A DNA stretch of 64,000 nt from JACNIZ01 sp964344765. GTDB taxonomy: Bacteria > Planctomycetota > UBA1135. The first letter of the stretch is position 1. The number at the start of each line of letters is the position of its first letter. Made by a program: the position numbers and the translations under genes. The notes under the pieces are model-generated. The model had not been told where the DNA came from, did not search any database, and saw nothing but the letters and a program-made list of their open reading frames with translations. Positions 8,965 through 16,491 of this stretch are shown here, one piece after another. The stretch spans positions 1 to 64,000 of the forward strand of contig CAYFOM010000021.1 of NCBI GenBank assembly GCA_964344765.1, written 5' to 3'.

Positions 8965-8998
8965 CGAAAAGGAGTAGCCGGCACGCCAGCTACTCCTT
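8965..8998 (-). terminator. Intrinsic terminator of the fused beta-oxidation gene
   Basis: A perfect 10-bp stem AAGGAGTAGC/GCTACTCCTT with a 10-nt loop. Read on the minus strand it is followed by TTTTCGTTT. It lies 26 nt beyond the stop of the 9024-11069 gene and ahead of the PD40 gene on the same strand. Confidence 0.75.
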
Positions 8999-9023
8999 AA
9001 AAACTTTTTTTCGCGTCTAAAAG

Positions 9024-11069
9024 TTAGACGGCCGCCGGAGATTGGAACTCCGGACGACGTCCTTCGATCATCGACGATAGACCTTCGATGCCGTCTTCAT
9101 GCGTGAAGGCGGCTTTGAGGTCGCGCAGTTCGCAATCCAGTGCGGCCGGTAGATCCAGCAGCGCGCCTTCGTTGATCAGGTTTTCGGCTAGCTTCAGCGC
9201 GTTGTACGACTTGAAGCCCATGGTCTTGACGGCCTTATCCAACACTGGGTTGCCGTCGGTTTTGGCTTCGCCGCTGAGCATTTGATCTACCGAGTAGCTG
9301 GCGAAGAAATCCCAGATGGCTTGCCAGTTTTCGTCAGGGCAGGTGTTGGGTGCTTCGCGTTCCAGCGCTTTGCCTTGTGCGGCGTAGGACTCGCAAGTGG
9401 CATCCAAGCCGGCGAAGTCGGTGACCGCGTCGATCAAACCGATCTTCATCGCCGACTTAGCGTCAACAAACTGACCGGTGTAAACCAAGTACTTAGCCAA
9501 CGGCGCGCCGACGCGACGAGTCAGCCGCTGCGTGCCGCCCATGCCGGGGAAGATGCCGATGCCGGTTTCCGGGAAGCCGACCATGGCTTTGTTGGAAGCG
9601 ACAATCCAATCGCAACCCAGCGCCATTTCGGCACCACCGCCCAACGCCAGTCCTTGCATGCGTGCAACCACCGGTACATCGGCGGCGGCCATGCCATTCA
9701 AGATAGTGTGGCCGTGCGCGGCAAAGTTCTGAATGTTGTCGTAGGTGTCGGCGCGCAGGTGGTCGACGAAGAACTTGATGTCGGCGCCGGCGATGAATGC
9801 TTTGCCGTTGCCACCCAACATTACGCCCTTGCCTTTGCTGTAAGCGTCGTTCATTGCCGCCTCGAGCTGACCGCCAACTTCCGGGTTCAGCGCGTTCATT
9901 GCATCGGGGCGGTTAATCCACACCGTGCTCATCGAACCGCGCGCACCACTGGCGACCAACTGAATCGGAATGCCCTCGGCCGGTGCAGCTTGCAGCAACT
10001 TCGGCATGTCCAGGCCCCATTTCGAAGTGATGGCTTCAGCCAACTCGCGCGCACGATCGCCGCCGACGCGGTTCAGCATCTGAATCGGGCCCATCGACCA
10101 ACGCAAACCAACGCGCGCGCCGATGTCAGTGTCTTCCACCGACGAAACGCCTTCGTCAATCAGCTGCGTAGCCACGTAGAACACCACGCCAAACAAACGA
10201 TCGGCAATGGCGTCGTATTTCGACTCGTCGACGTCGCCCTCCAAGTTCCAATCGCCGCGGCCGCTTTCAACCTGCTCGGTCAGCGCGTCGGAGGAAAGGT
10301 AAAAGCGGTGCAAGTCTTGGCCGAGGGTGTTGGCTGCGTGCATCGAGATCGGCACGCCGGTCACGTTCATCAATTCAAACGGACCCATGCCAATGCGGAA
10401 AGCCTTCTTCGCCGCCCAATCAATGGTGGCGATGTCGGCGATACCCTCTTCCAACAAGCGCACCGACTCGTTAATCCAAGGCACGAAGTAGCGGTTGACC
10501 ACAAAGCCGGGCGCGTCGGCCGAATCGATCGGCGTCTTGCCGATGGCTTCCTGCGCCGCCCATGCCGCAGCATAAGCAGCCTGGTCGGTGCCTTCGTGAC
10601 CGATGACTTCGACCAAACGGTTCTTCGCCGGGTGGAAGAAGTAGTGCAAACCCACCACGCGCTCCGGGTTGGTCGCTGCCGACGCAATGTCTTTGACCAA
10701 GAAGGAAGAAGTGTTGGTGCCCAAAATGCAGGTCGGCTTGGTCACCTCGCTGAGGCGCTCAAACACCTTGCGCTTGACGCCCAAGTCCTCAAACACCGCC
10801 TCAACAACCAGGTCGACGTCGCCCAATTGGGTCCAATCGCTGGTTCCGGAGATGTTGTTGAGAATGGCTTCGGCCTTTTCCGGACGGAAGATGCGTCGCT
10901 CGACACCTTGCTGAAGCATGTCGCGAATGATCTGCAGGCCGCGCTCGACCTTTTCGTCATCCAGATCCACGAGCACCACCGGGTAACCCTCGGTGGCGAT
11001 TTTTTGAGCGATGCCGGAACCCATGTTTCCGGCGCCGATGACAGCAAACTTCTTTACTTCGTAACTCAT
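9024..11069 (-). CDS. Bifunctional 3-hydroxyacyl-CoA dehydrogenase / enoyl-CoA hydratase
   Basis: A 681-residue cytoplasmic protein starting at ATG 11069 (MSYEVKKFAVIGAG). The frame extends 19 codons upstream, but the Rossmann strand argues for this start. The N-terminal dehydrogenase has the NAD motif GAGNMGSGIA and the catalytic region around LHYFFHP. A second 3HCDH C-terminal segment spans about residues 190-380. The C-terminal crotonase domain (about 395-681) has oxyanion-hole segments GKAFIAGADIKFF and LALGGGAEMALGCD and the catalytic Glu region FPETGIGIFPGMGGTQ. It should hydrate enoyl-CoA and oxidise the 3-hydroxyacyl-CoA in fatty-acid or crotonyl-CoA metabolism. The domain order is opposite to proteobacterial FadB and like the archaeal crotonyl-CoA hydratase/3-hydroxybutyryl-CoA dehydrogenase. 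It is divergent from the ABC operon. Confidence 0.9.
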   Translation of the reverse strand: MSYEVKKFAVIGAGNMGSGIAQKIATEGYPVVLVDLDDEKVERGLQIIRDMLQQGVERRIFRPEKAEAILNNISGTSDWTQLGDVDLVVEAVFEDLGVKRKVFERLSEVTKPTCILGTNTSSFLVKDIASAATNPERVVGLHYFFHPAKNRLVEVIGHEGTDQAAYAAAWAAQEAIGKTPIDSADAPGFVVNRYFVPWINESVRLLEEGIADIATIDWAAKKAFRIGMGPFELMNVTGVPISMHAANTLGQDLHRFYLSSDALTEQVESGRGDWNLEGDVDESKYDAIADRLFGVVFYVATQLIDEGVSSVEDTDIGARVGLRWSMGPIQMLNRVGGDRARELAEAITSKWGLDMPKLLQAAPAEGIPIQLVASGARGSMSTVWINRPDAMNALNPEVGGQLEAAMNDAYSKGKGVMLGGNGKAFIAGADIKFFVDHLRADTYDNIQNFAAHGHTILNGMAAADVPVVARMQGLALGGGAEMALGCDWIVASNKAMVGFPETGIGIFPGMGGTQRLTRRVGAPLAKYLVYTGQFVDAKSAMKIGLIDAVTDFAGLDATCESYAAQGKALEREAPNTCPDENWQAIWDFFASYSVDQMLSGEAKTDGNPVLDKAVKTMGFKSYNALKLAENLINEGALLDLPAALDCELRDLKAAFTHEDGIEGLSSMIEGRRPEFQSPAAV

Positions 11070-11185
11070 GACACTTGGCGGGGTGCGTATAGACCCCGCG
11101 GGGCCGTATTCTACTCGTGTCGTCAAATCCGCGGCCCCCGGATTTACCCTCGAACGGCACGGGAAACACCTCCTAAAACAAGCAG

Positions 11186-11836
11186 ATGATCCACCTCCAA
11201 AATGTGCACAAGAGCTACCGCAAAGATGGCGTTGCGGTGCCGGTGCTGGAGCTGTCCGAGCTGCGCATCGAAGCCGGCGAACGGGTGGCCCTGGTCGGAC
11301 GCTCGGGGTCGGGTAAAACCACGCTACTGAACCTGTTGTCCGGTTTGGTACGTGCCGATTCAGGCCAAGTCAAGATTGACGGGAACGACCTAACCTCAAT
11401 GACGGAGGCCGCTTGTGATCGCTTCCGCGCGCAGGCGGTGGGCTATATGTTCCAGAGCTTCCACCTGCTGGACGGCTTCAGCGCGCTGGAAAACGTCGAA
11501 TTGGGCGCCAGTTTCGCTGGTCGAAAAAGTCCAATGAAAGGGGCCAGCCACTTATTGCAAGCCCTGGAACTTGGCGATCGCCTCGATCACCAGCCCAGTG
11601 AGCTGTCGATTGGTCAGCAGGCACGGGTGGCTTTGGCGCGCGCGATGTACGGCAACCCCAAGCTGGTGCTGGCCGACGAACCCACCGGCGCGCTCGACGG
11701 CGAAACGGCGAGCACGATTTTGGATCTGCTGTTGACCCAGGCCAAAGAACAAGGCGTCACTCTGGTGGTCGCCACCCACGCGCCGGAAGTCGCCGATGCT
11801 TTTGACCGGGTGATTCGAGTGGAGGACCTGAAATGA
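11186..11836 (+). CDS. ABC transporter ATPase, LolD/MacB type
   Basis: A 216-residue ATP-binding subunit. Walker A is GRSGSGKTT (near residue 38) and Walker B is LVLADEPTGALDGET. The signature is slightly unusual (LSIGQQARVALARA instead of LSGGQ), and the H-loop is VATHAPE. The family energises FtsX/MacB-like permeases that do mechanical work in the envelope rather than classic import. It overlaps the permease gene by 4 nt (ATGA). The gene order ATPase, permease, DUF3299-like protein matches the zinc-responsive PA4064-PA4066 genes of Pseudomonas aeruginosa, so a metal-related role is the best guess. Confidence 0.88.
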   Translation: MIHLQNVHKSYRKDGVAVPVLELSELRIEAGERVALVGRSGSGKTTLLNLLSGLVRADSGQVKIDGNDLTSMTEAACDRFRAQAVGYMFQSFHLLDGFSALENVELGASFAGRKSPMKGASHLLQALELGDRLDHQPSELSIGQQARVALARAMYGNPKLVLADEPTGALDGETASTILDLLLTQAKEQGVTLVVATHAPEVADAFDRVIRVEDLK

Positions 11837-13416
11837 AGCTGCACTCCTTAGTTTGGCGCAACTTGAAGCGTCGGCCGCTGGCGACGGTGCTGACCACGGT
11901 GTCGGTGTCTTTAGGTGTGGGTTTGTTCAGCGCGATTGGCGCGCTGCGCGATTCCAGCGAGGCGGCGTTTCAGCGTTCGGCGGGCGTCTGCAATTTGTTG
12001 GTCGGCGCCAAAGGTTCGGCGATGGACCTGACCTTGAACGCGCTTTATCACGTGGGCGGAAGTGCCGGCAATATTCCGTATGAGGTGTATACGGATTTGC
12101 GCGCGACCCAGGGTGTGCAGACAGCGGTGCCGATGGTGGTCGGCGATTCTTATCGCGGTTTTCGCATCGTCGGCGTGACCGATGATTTGTTTTCGGGGAT
12201 TGAGATTCCTGATTACGGAAAGTTGCGATTTGCCGAGGGGGAGGCTTTCCAGTTTTCGGCTGAGGAACTGGATGAGTTTCATGCCGAGGTAGTTGCCCAT
12301 GCAGCCGCGTTGTTGGGTGACGATGGTGCCGCCGCCGAAGAGGAGCATGATCACGATCATGGAGATGGAGACGGTCACGACCACAGCGAAGATGACGGCC
12401 ACGACCACGGTGAAGGCGATGGCCATGACCACGCAGAAGACGACGGCCACGACCACGGCGAAGACGACGGCCACGACCACGGCGACCACGACGGGCATGA
12501 TCACAGCGAAGACGATGGCCATGACCATGACCACGGTGATGATGGTGATCAGGAAGCCGATCCGCATGCAGGCCACAATCACCACGACCACGAACTCGAG
12601 GACATCGCCAAAGAAAACGGCTGGTTCGTTGCAGTGGTCGGCGCCAAAGTTGCCAAAGAAGCCGGCCTCGGCCTGAACTCGACCTTCGTGCCCGCGCACA
12701 ACCTAGACGGCGGCGGTCACGCGCATGAAGAGGCGGAAAGCAAAGTCGTCGGCGTGCTCGAACCGACCGGAACGCCGCTGGACCGCGCGATTTTCATTCC
12801 CGCCGCATCGTTCTACGCAATCGACGGCCACCAAGCCACCGAGCAATCATCATTCGGCGGCACGCTGGACCCTCATGGTCTCAGCGCGGTGATGGTGCGC
12901 ACCCCACCAGGTTTTTACAAACTGCAAGTGCGCAGCAAGATCAAAAACCGCCTCGACGCGATGGCCGTCGAACCGGTCCAAGAGATCCGCAAGCTGTTTG
13001 AAATCGTCGGTAACGTCGACATGATGTTGCGCCGCATTGCGCTGATGGTTGTCGTCGTCGCGTTAGTCGGCGTTTTGGTTGCCATTTACAACACCATGGG
13101 TGCGCGCCGCAAAGAGTTTGCCGTGTTGCGCGCGCTGGGGGCGAAGCGCCGCACCATTCTTGGATTGGTCACCGCCGAATCGGCAGCGATTTCCCTGTTT
13201 GGCGGCCTCTTAGGTATGGTGGTAGCTGGGGTCGGCGTGATGCTGGCCTCCGATCACATTCAGGAAATTACTGGTGTTGCTTTATCACCACTTCCTGGTT
13301 GGGATGATTTGAAGTTCTTAATTGCCATCACCGCCATGGGCGCACTTGCCGGTTTGGTCCCGGCCGCGCGCGCCTATCGCACCGAAGCCGCCCGCCACCT
13401 TTCCGCGTCACTGTGA
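11833..13416 (+). CDS. FtsX/MacB-type ABC permease with a His/Asp-rich periplasmic loop
   Basis: A 527-residue permease with an N-terminal membrane segment (residues 12-35), a large periplasmic MacB-like domain, and three C-terminal membrane segments from about residue 395 (MLMVVVVALVGVLVAIYN and following). The cytoplasmic coupling region around GARRKEFAVLRALGAKRR is typical of the FtsX family. Within the periplasmic domain, residues about 170-255 are a run of repeated G-H-D-H-(G/S/A)-E-D-D units with more than 20 His, a probable Zn/Ni/Cu-binding loop. In related systems the His-rich element is a separate protein; here it is built into the permease. The gene overlaps both neighbours by 4 nt, so the three proteins are probably made together. 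Confidence 0.87.
   Translation: MKLHSLVWRNLKRRPLATVLTTVSVSLGVGLFSAIGALRDSSEAAFQRSAGVCNLLVGAKGSAMDLTLNALYHVGGSAGNIPYEVYTDLRATQGVQTAVPMVVGDSYRGFRIVGVTDDLFSGIEIPDYGKLRFAEGEAFQFSAEELDEFHAEVVAHAAALLGDDGAAAEEEHDHDHGDGDGHDHSEDDGHDHGEGDGHDHAEDDGHDHGEDDGHDHGDHDGHDHSEDDGHDHDHGDDGDQEADPHAGHNHHDHELEDIAKENGWFVAVVGAKVAKEAGLGLNSTFVPAHNLDGGGHAHEEAESKVVGVLEPTGTPLDRAIFIPAASFYAIDGHQATEQSSFGGTLDPHGLSAVMVRTPPGFYKLQVRSKIKNRLDAMAVEPVQEIRKLFEIVGNVDMMLRRIALMVVVVALVGVLVAIYNTMGARRKEFAVLRALGAKRRTILGLVTAESAAISLFGGLLGMVVAGVGVMLASDHIQEITGVALSPLPGWDDLKFLIAITAMGALAGLVPAARAYRTEAARHLSASL
12345..12600 (+). repeat. In-frame tandem repeat encoding the His/Asp-rich loop
   Basis: About nine imperfect units of 24 nt, based on GGCCACGACCACGGCGAAGA, run in the permease reading frame and encode G-H-D-H-x-E-D-D. 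The copies differ mainly at the fifth residue (Gly, Ser, Ala) and at synonymous sites. The copy number is likely to vary by slippage. Confidence 0.85.
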
Positions 13417-14219
13417 AAAACGCTCTTGCCCTTCTTGCGCTTGTACCCCTGCTGGGTGCATGTGGCGACCCCGAGCCGACTCCGGTCGAAGATCCGAACG
13501 CGAATGCAAACGCCAATGGTGATCCTGGCGCCAGTGCAAACGCCAACGCGGAAACTGCCGATCCAAATGAAGTCGGCAATGCCGCTGCCGAATTGGATCC
13601 GGAAGCAGCCGCACTAGCCGAGGCCAAACGTTTAGGCGCGTTGATCGATCCCAACCATCCGCATCCGGAATGGTTGATGATTGAGCCCGATCCCGAAGCC
13701 GTCGTCGCGGCGATCGAGCCTGAGGAATACGTCGCCATGGTGAAGGAGGCGTTGAAGCATTACGGCACCAAAGAAGATCCGATTCCCATTGATACCGATT
13801 TTCTCGGCGCGTGGGAGTTCGACGAAACGTTGGAAGACCCGTTCCCGCCGCACGTGCGCGCAATCGACGGCTGCTACATCGTGACCAAGGGCTTCATGTT
13901 GCCCGACGTCGATTTTGAAGGCATCACCAACTTCCATTTGGTTCGTAGTTTGTGGGCTTGCTGCTTCGGCGCGCCGCCGCGATTGAATGAGTTGATTCGC
14001 GTTTCCACGCCCGATGAAGAAGGCTTGCGTTACACCTACAACACGCTGGAAGTGATCGGTCGGCTTGAGGTGGTTTTTGAAACCGAAGACGGTTTGATCA
14101 ACGACCTTTATCGCATGACCGCCGAGTCGATCGTCGAAGGCGAATACGACGACCCGTTGGCACCGGAAGGCGCCGACCCGGAGCAGTACTTGCCGGAAGT
14201 TACCGAGATGGAGTTCTAG
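13413..14219 (+). CDS. DUF3299-like lipoprotein of the ABC operon
   Basis: A 268-residue protein starting at a GTG that overlaps the permease stop. Its signal is a lipobox, L-L-G-A-C-G (Cys17). A low-complexity linker rich in Asn, Ala and Asp-Pro (residues 25-60) precedes a folded domain of about residues 95-230. That domain contains FLGAWEF, GCYIVTKGFMLP and LWACCFGAPPRLNEL, which I recognise as DUF3299-like. The Cys-Cys in ACCFGAPP and the Cys in DGCYI could bind a metal. Homologues sit beside LolD/FtsX-type ABC genes in zinc-responsive loci, so it is probably the periplasmic partner of the transporter. The exact function is not known. Confidence 0.78.
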   Translation: MKNALALLALVPLLGACGDPEPTPVEDPNANANANGDPGASANANAETADPNEVGNAAAELDPEAAALAEAKRLGALIDPNHPHPEWLMIEPDPEAVVAAIEPEEYVAMVKEALKHYGTKEDPIPIDTDFLGAWEFDETLEDPFPPHVRAIDGCYIVTKGFMLPDVDFEGITNFHLVRSLWACCFGAPPRLNELIRVSTPDEEGLRYTYNTLEVIGRLEVVFETEDGLINDLYRMTAESIVEGEYDDPLAPEGADPEQYLPEVTEMEF

Positions 14220-14220
14220 G

Positions 14221-15390
14221 GTGAAACTACCGGGCGAAACTCGGGTTGCCGAAGCCTTTACCAACAACGCGTCGACGACGGCCGCGGTGTGCGAAGTGGC
14301 CACCAGTGTTGCTGAACAATTGGGCGGCAATCCGGATTTGGTGGTGATCTTTTTCACACCTAGCCACACCGAAGGTTCGCATTTGATCCGTGAAGGATTG
14401 CAGCGCCATCTAGGCCCGATTGATGCGCTGGTCGGTTGCAGTTCCAGCAGTTTGATCGGCGGCGGCGCCGATCACGAAAGCGGTCCGGGCATGAGTTTGT
14501 GGGCGGCGCGGTTGCCTGGAACTCAGGTGCAGTCGTTCGATTTGAAGTTGACGCCACGCGATGAGCAAAGTTACGTGCGCGGTTGGCCTGATGTCGGTGC
14601 CGAAGCCAGTGTCGTACTGCTTGCCGAACCAAAGACCTTCCCGATCGATCCGTTCCTAACTTCGCTGCGCCAAGGCAAACGATTCCCAACTTTAATTGGC
14701 GGCTTAGTCAGTTCACCGCCGACGCCGTGTTTGATCTCAAATGATGTGATTAAAAATTCCGGCGCGGTTGGTTTTGTTATGGCCGGCGCCACGCGCATGG
14801 AGCCGGTGATTTCGCAAGGCTGCCGACCGATTGGGCCGATGTTCAAGATCACGCGTTGCCAAGACAACGTGATTTTGGAGCTGGATGGCGAAGCCGCATA
14901 CCAACGATTAGAAGAGTTGGTCGAAGGATTGCCCGAAGAGGAATCGATTCGTTTCCGCAAAGCACCGCACGTTGGATTGGGCATGAATTCTCATGGTCAG
15001 GAAAGCGTCAGCAGTTTTTTGGTGCGCGGGATTATGGGTTTGGATCCTTCGCAGGGCGCGGTGGCTGTCGCCGAAGAAGTGCACGAAGGAATGATGCTGC
15101 AGTTCCACGCCCGCGATGGCGTGGCCGCGCATAAGGATTTGGAAAGTCTGCTGGATTTGACCAGCGGTTACTTCACCGAGCCCGCCGGCGCGTTGTTGTT
15201 CGACTGCATGGGTCGCGGGCCGTCGCTGTTCGGCCGCCGCGATCACGATATTGAGCTGGTGCACCAGCACTGGCCCGATCTTCCGGTGAGCGGTTTCCAT
15301 GCCTCCGGCGAAATTGGACCCTTAGGCGGCGAGCCGTATATCCACGGCTTCACAGCCAGCATGGGCCTGCTCGTTCCCGCCGAAAACTGA
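14221..15390 (+). CDS. FIST domain protein
   Basis: A 389-residue protein starting at GTG 14221, one base after the previous stop. Residues 30-215 match the FIST N domain (DLVVIFFTPSHTEG, LVGCSSSSLIGGG). About 220-380 match the FIST C domain (ALLFDCMGRGPSLFG, VSGFHASGEIGPLGG). FIST modules are proposed small-ligand sensors, possibly for amino acids, and often feed signal-transduction proteins. Here there is no attached kinase or cyclase domain, so the protein probably acts alone or with an unlinked partner. No signal peptide is seen, so it should be cytoplasmic. The tight spacing suggests co-transcription with the metal-type ABC operon. Confidence 0.88.
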   Translation: MKLPGETRVAEAFTNNASTTAAVCEVATSVAEQLGGNPDLVVIFFTPSHTEGSHLIREGLQRHLGPIDALVGCSSSSLIGGGADHESGPGMSLWAARLPGTQVQSFDLKLTPRDEQSYVRGWPDVGAEASVVLLAEPKTFPIDPFLTSLRQGKRFPTLIGGLVSSPPTPCLISNDVIKNSGAVGFVMAGATRMEPVISQGCRPIGPMFKITRCQDNVILELDGEAAYQRLEELVEGLPEEESIRFRKAPHVGLGMNSHGQESVSSFLVRGIMGLDPSQGAVAVAEEVHEGMMLQFHARDGVAAHKDLESLLDLTSGYFTEPAGALLFDCMGRGPSLFGRRDHDIELVHQHWPDLPVSGFHASGEIGPLGGEPYIHGFTASMGLLVPAEN

Positions 15391-15424
15391 TCTTGAAGCG
15401 CCGCCGAATGAAAGTGGAATCCTC

Positions 15425-15799
15425 ATGAAGCCCGGCGCCAAAAAGATTTACTTCCTCATTCAAGGAATGGCGGTGCTGCTGTGGTGGGTGGCGATGTTCC
15501 TCTGGCCGGAGATCCAGCTGTACTTCATCCAACCCGGCGCCGACGCAATCACCATTACCGCCTACCTACCCGCCGACGTCTTGATGGTCGGCTTCGGTTC
15601 GCTTTTTTGCGCCGCGCGTTGGCCATCGGTTGCCGCAGTTCGCATTGCCTGGTTAATGGCCGGCGCAATTTGGTACATCACCAGTTATTTATTCATTCTC
15701 TATTTTTTGGGCGACCTGCCGGTTCATGGACCTTTTGGAATGACTTGGGTCAGCGTTGCGATGATCGCGATGCTGTGGCCGGATTCATCCAAAAGTTGA
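15425..15799 (+). CDS. Small four-helix membrane protein
   Basis: A 124-residue protein, almost entirely hydrophobic. Likely membrane helices fall at about residues 8-30, 42-62, 68-92 and 98-117. The first ends in W-W-V-A-M-F-L-W-P, followed by an extracytoplasmic loop. No family is recognised. It follows the FIST gene by 34 nt and precedes the methyltransferase-like gene by 27 nt, so it may belong to the same transcript. Confidence 0.6.
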   Translation: MKPGAKKIYFLIQGMAVLLWWVAMFLWPEIQLYFIQPGADAITITAYLPADVLMVGFGSLFCAARWPSVAAVRIAWLMAGAIWYITSYLFILYFLGDLPVHGPFGMTWVSVAMIAMLWPDSSKS

Positions 15800-15826
15800 G
15801 CCCGGCTTGATTGAGGGCGCGTACAA

Positions 15827-16387
15827 ATGAAGAAGTATTTCCAACCGGCAAGAGTGAATGGGGTGGCGTGGAACATCGCCAAGACCCTTCTTCAATCCGC
15901 CGTGTTTTGGGCACTATTTCTAGCAGTGATTCCGATTGCAATTCATCAACTCGAATCACGGGCAGGAATTCCACAGCTCAGGTTTGGGGCGGCGGCATCC
16001 GAAAGCATCGGCACCAAGCAGTTGGCTTCGGGCTGGATCATGTTCGCGCTCTGCGGATCGCTGGGCCTGACTTCCGGAATCACGATGGCTGTGCTCGGAT
16101 CCGGCACACCGCTGCCTTTGGACACCGCGCGCAAATTGGTGGTGCGCGGACCGTTTCGGTGGGTGCGCAATCCGATGGCAGTTGCCGGCATTGGTCAGGG
16201 CATTGCCGTCGGCGTGATATTGGGTTCGTGGTCGGTGGTTCTTTACAGCCTTGCCGGCGCGCTGATTTGGCATCGCTGGGTGCGTCCGCATGAAGAAGCC
16301 GACTTGCTCGACCGCTTTGGCGACGACTACCGCCGCTATCAGGAAAACACCGGTTTGTGGATTCCCAAACTGCGGCGCAGGAACTAG
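15827..16387 (+). CDS. Isoprenylcysteine methyltransferase-like membrane protein
   Basis: A 186-residue integral membrane protein of the ICMT/PEMT-like family. The C-terminal half has the characteristic VVRGPFRWVRNPMAVAG motif, followed by the R-P-H-E-E-A-D-L-L-D-R-F-G-D-D-Y-R-R-Y segment that forms the SAM-binding region. About four hydrophobic segments precede and surround it. Bacterial members methylate unknown substrates, possibly lipids or thiols; they lack prenylated CAAX proteins. The start at ATG 15827 gives MKKYFQPARVN. It is the last gene of the group before the isocitrate dehydrogenase promoter. Confidence 0.8.
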   Translation: MKKYFQPARVNGVAWNIAKTLLQSAVFWALFLAVIPIAIHQLESRAGIPQLRFGAAASESIGTKQLASGWIMFALCGSLGLTSGITMAVLGSGTPLPLDTARKLVVRGPFRWVRNPMAVAGIGQGIAVGVILGSWSVVLYSLAGALIWHRWVRPHEEADLLDRFGDDYRRYQENTGLWIPKLRRRN

Positions 16388-16452
16388 CAGGGAGGCTGCT
16401 TGTCGCCCCCGCGGTGAGCTAGCCATCCGCGCGACGATTCGCCGGGCGCACC

Positions 16453-16458
16453 TATAAT
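16453..16458 (+). promoter_or_regulatory. Perfect -10 hexamer TATAAT before the isocitrate dehydrogenase
   Basis: TATAAT stands 34 nt before the ATG in otherwise GC-rich DNA. No good -35 is seen 16-18 nt upstream, so an activator may be needed or the match may be fortuitous. Confidence 0.4.
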
Positions 16459-16491
16459 CTGCGACCCGCTACCGTTCCCAAAAAACCACTC

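Noticed and set aside
9282..11189. Long plus-strand frame of 635 codons opposite the fused dehydrogenase/hydratase
   Set aside because: It is a mirror of a strongly conserved gene on the other strand; its translation has no recognisable domain and is rich in His and Arg as such shadows are.
12345..12600. Regular 24-nt repeats as a CRISPR array
   Set aside because: The repeats are contiguous, imperfect, have no spacers and stay in the permease frame encoding His/Asp units.
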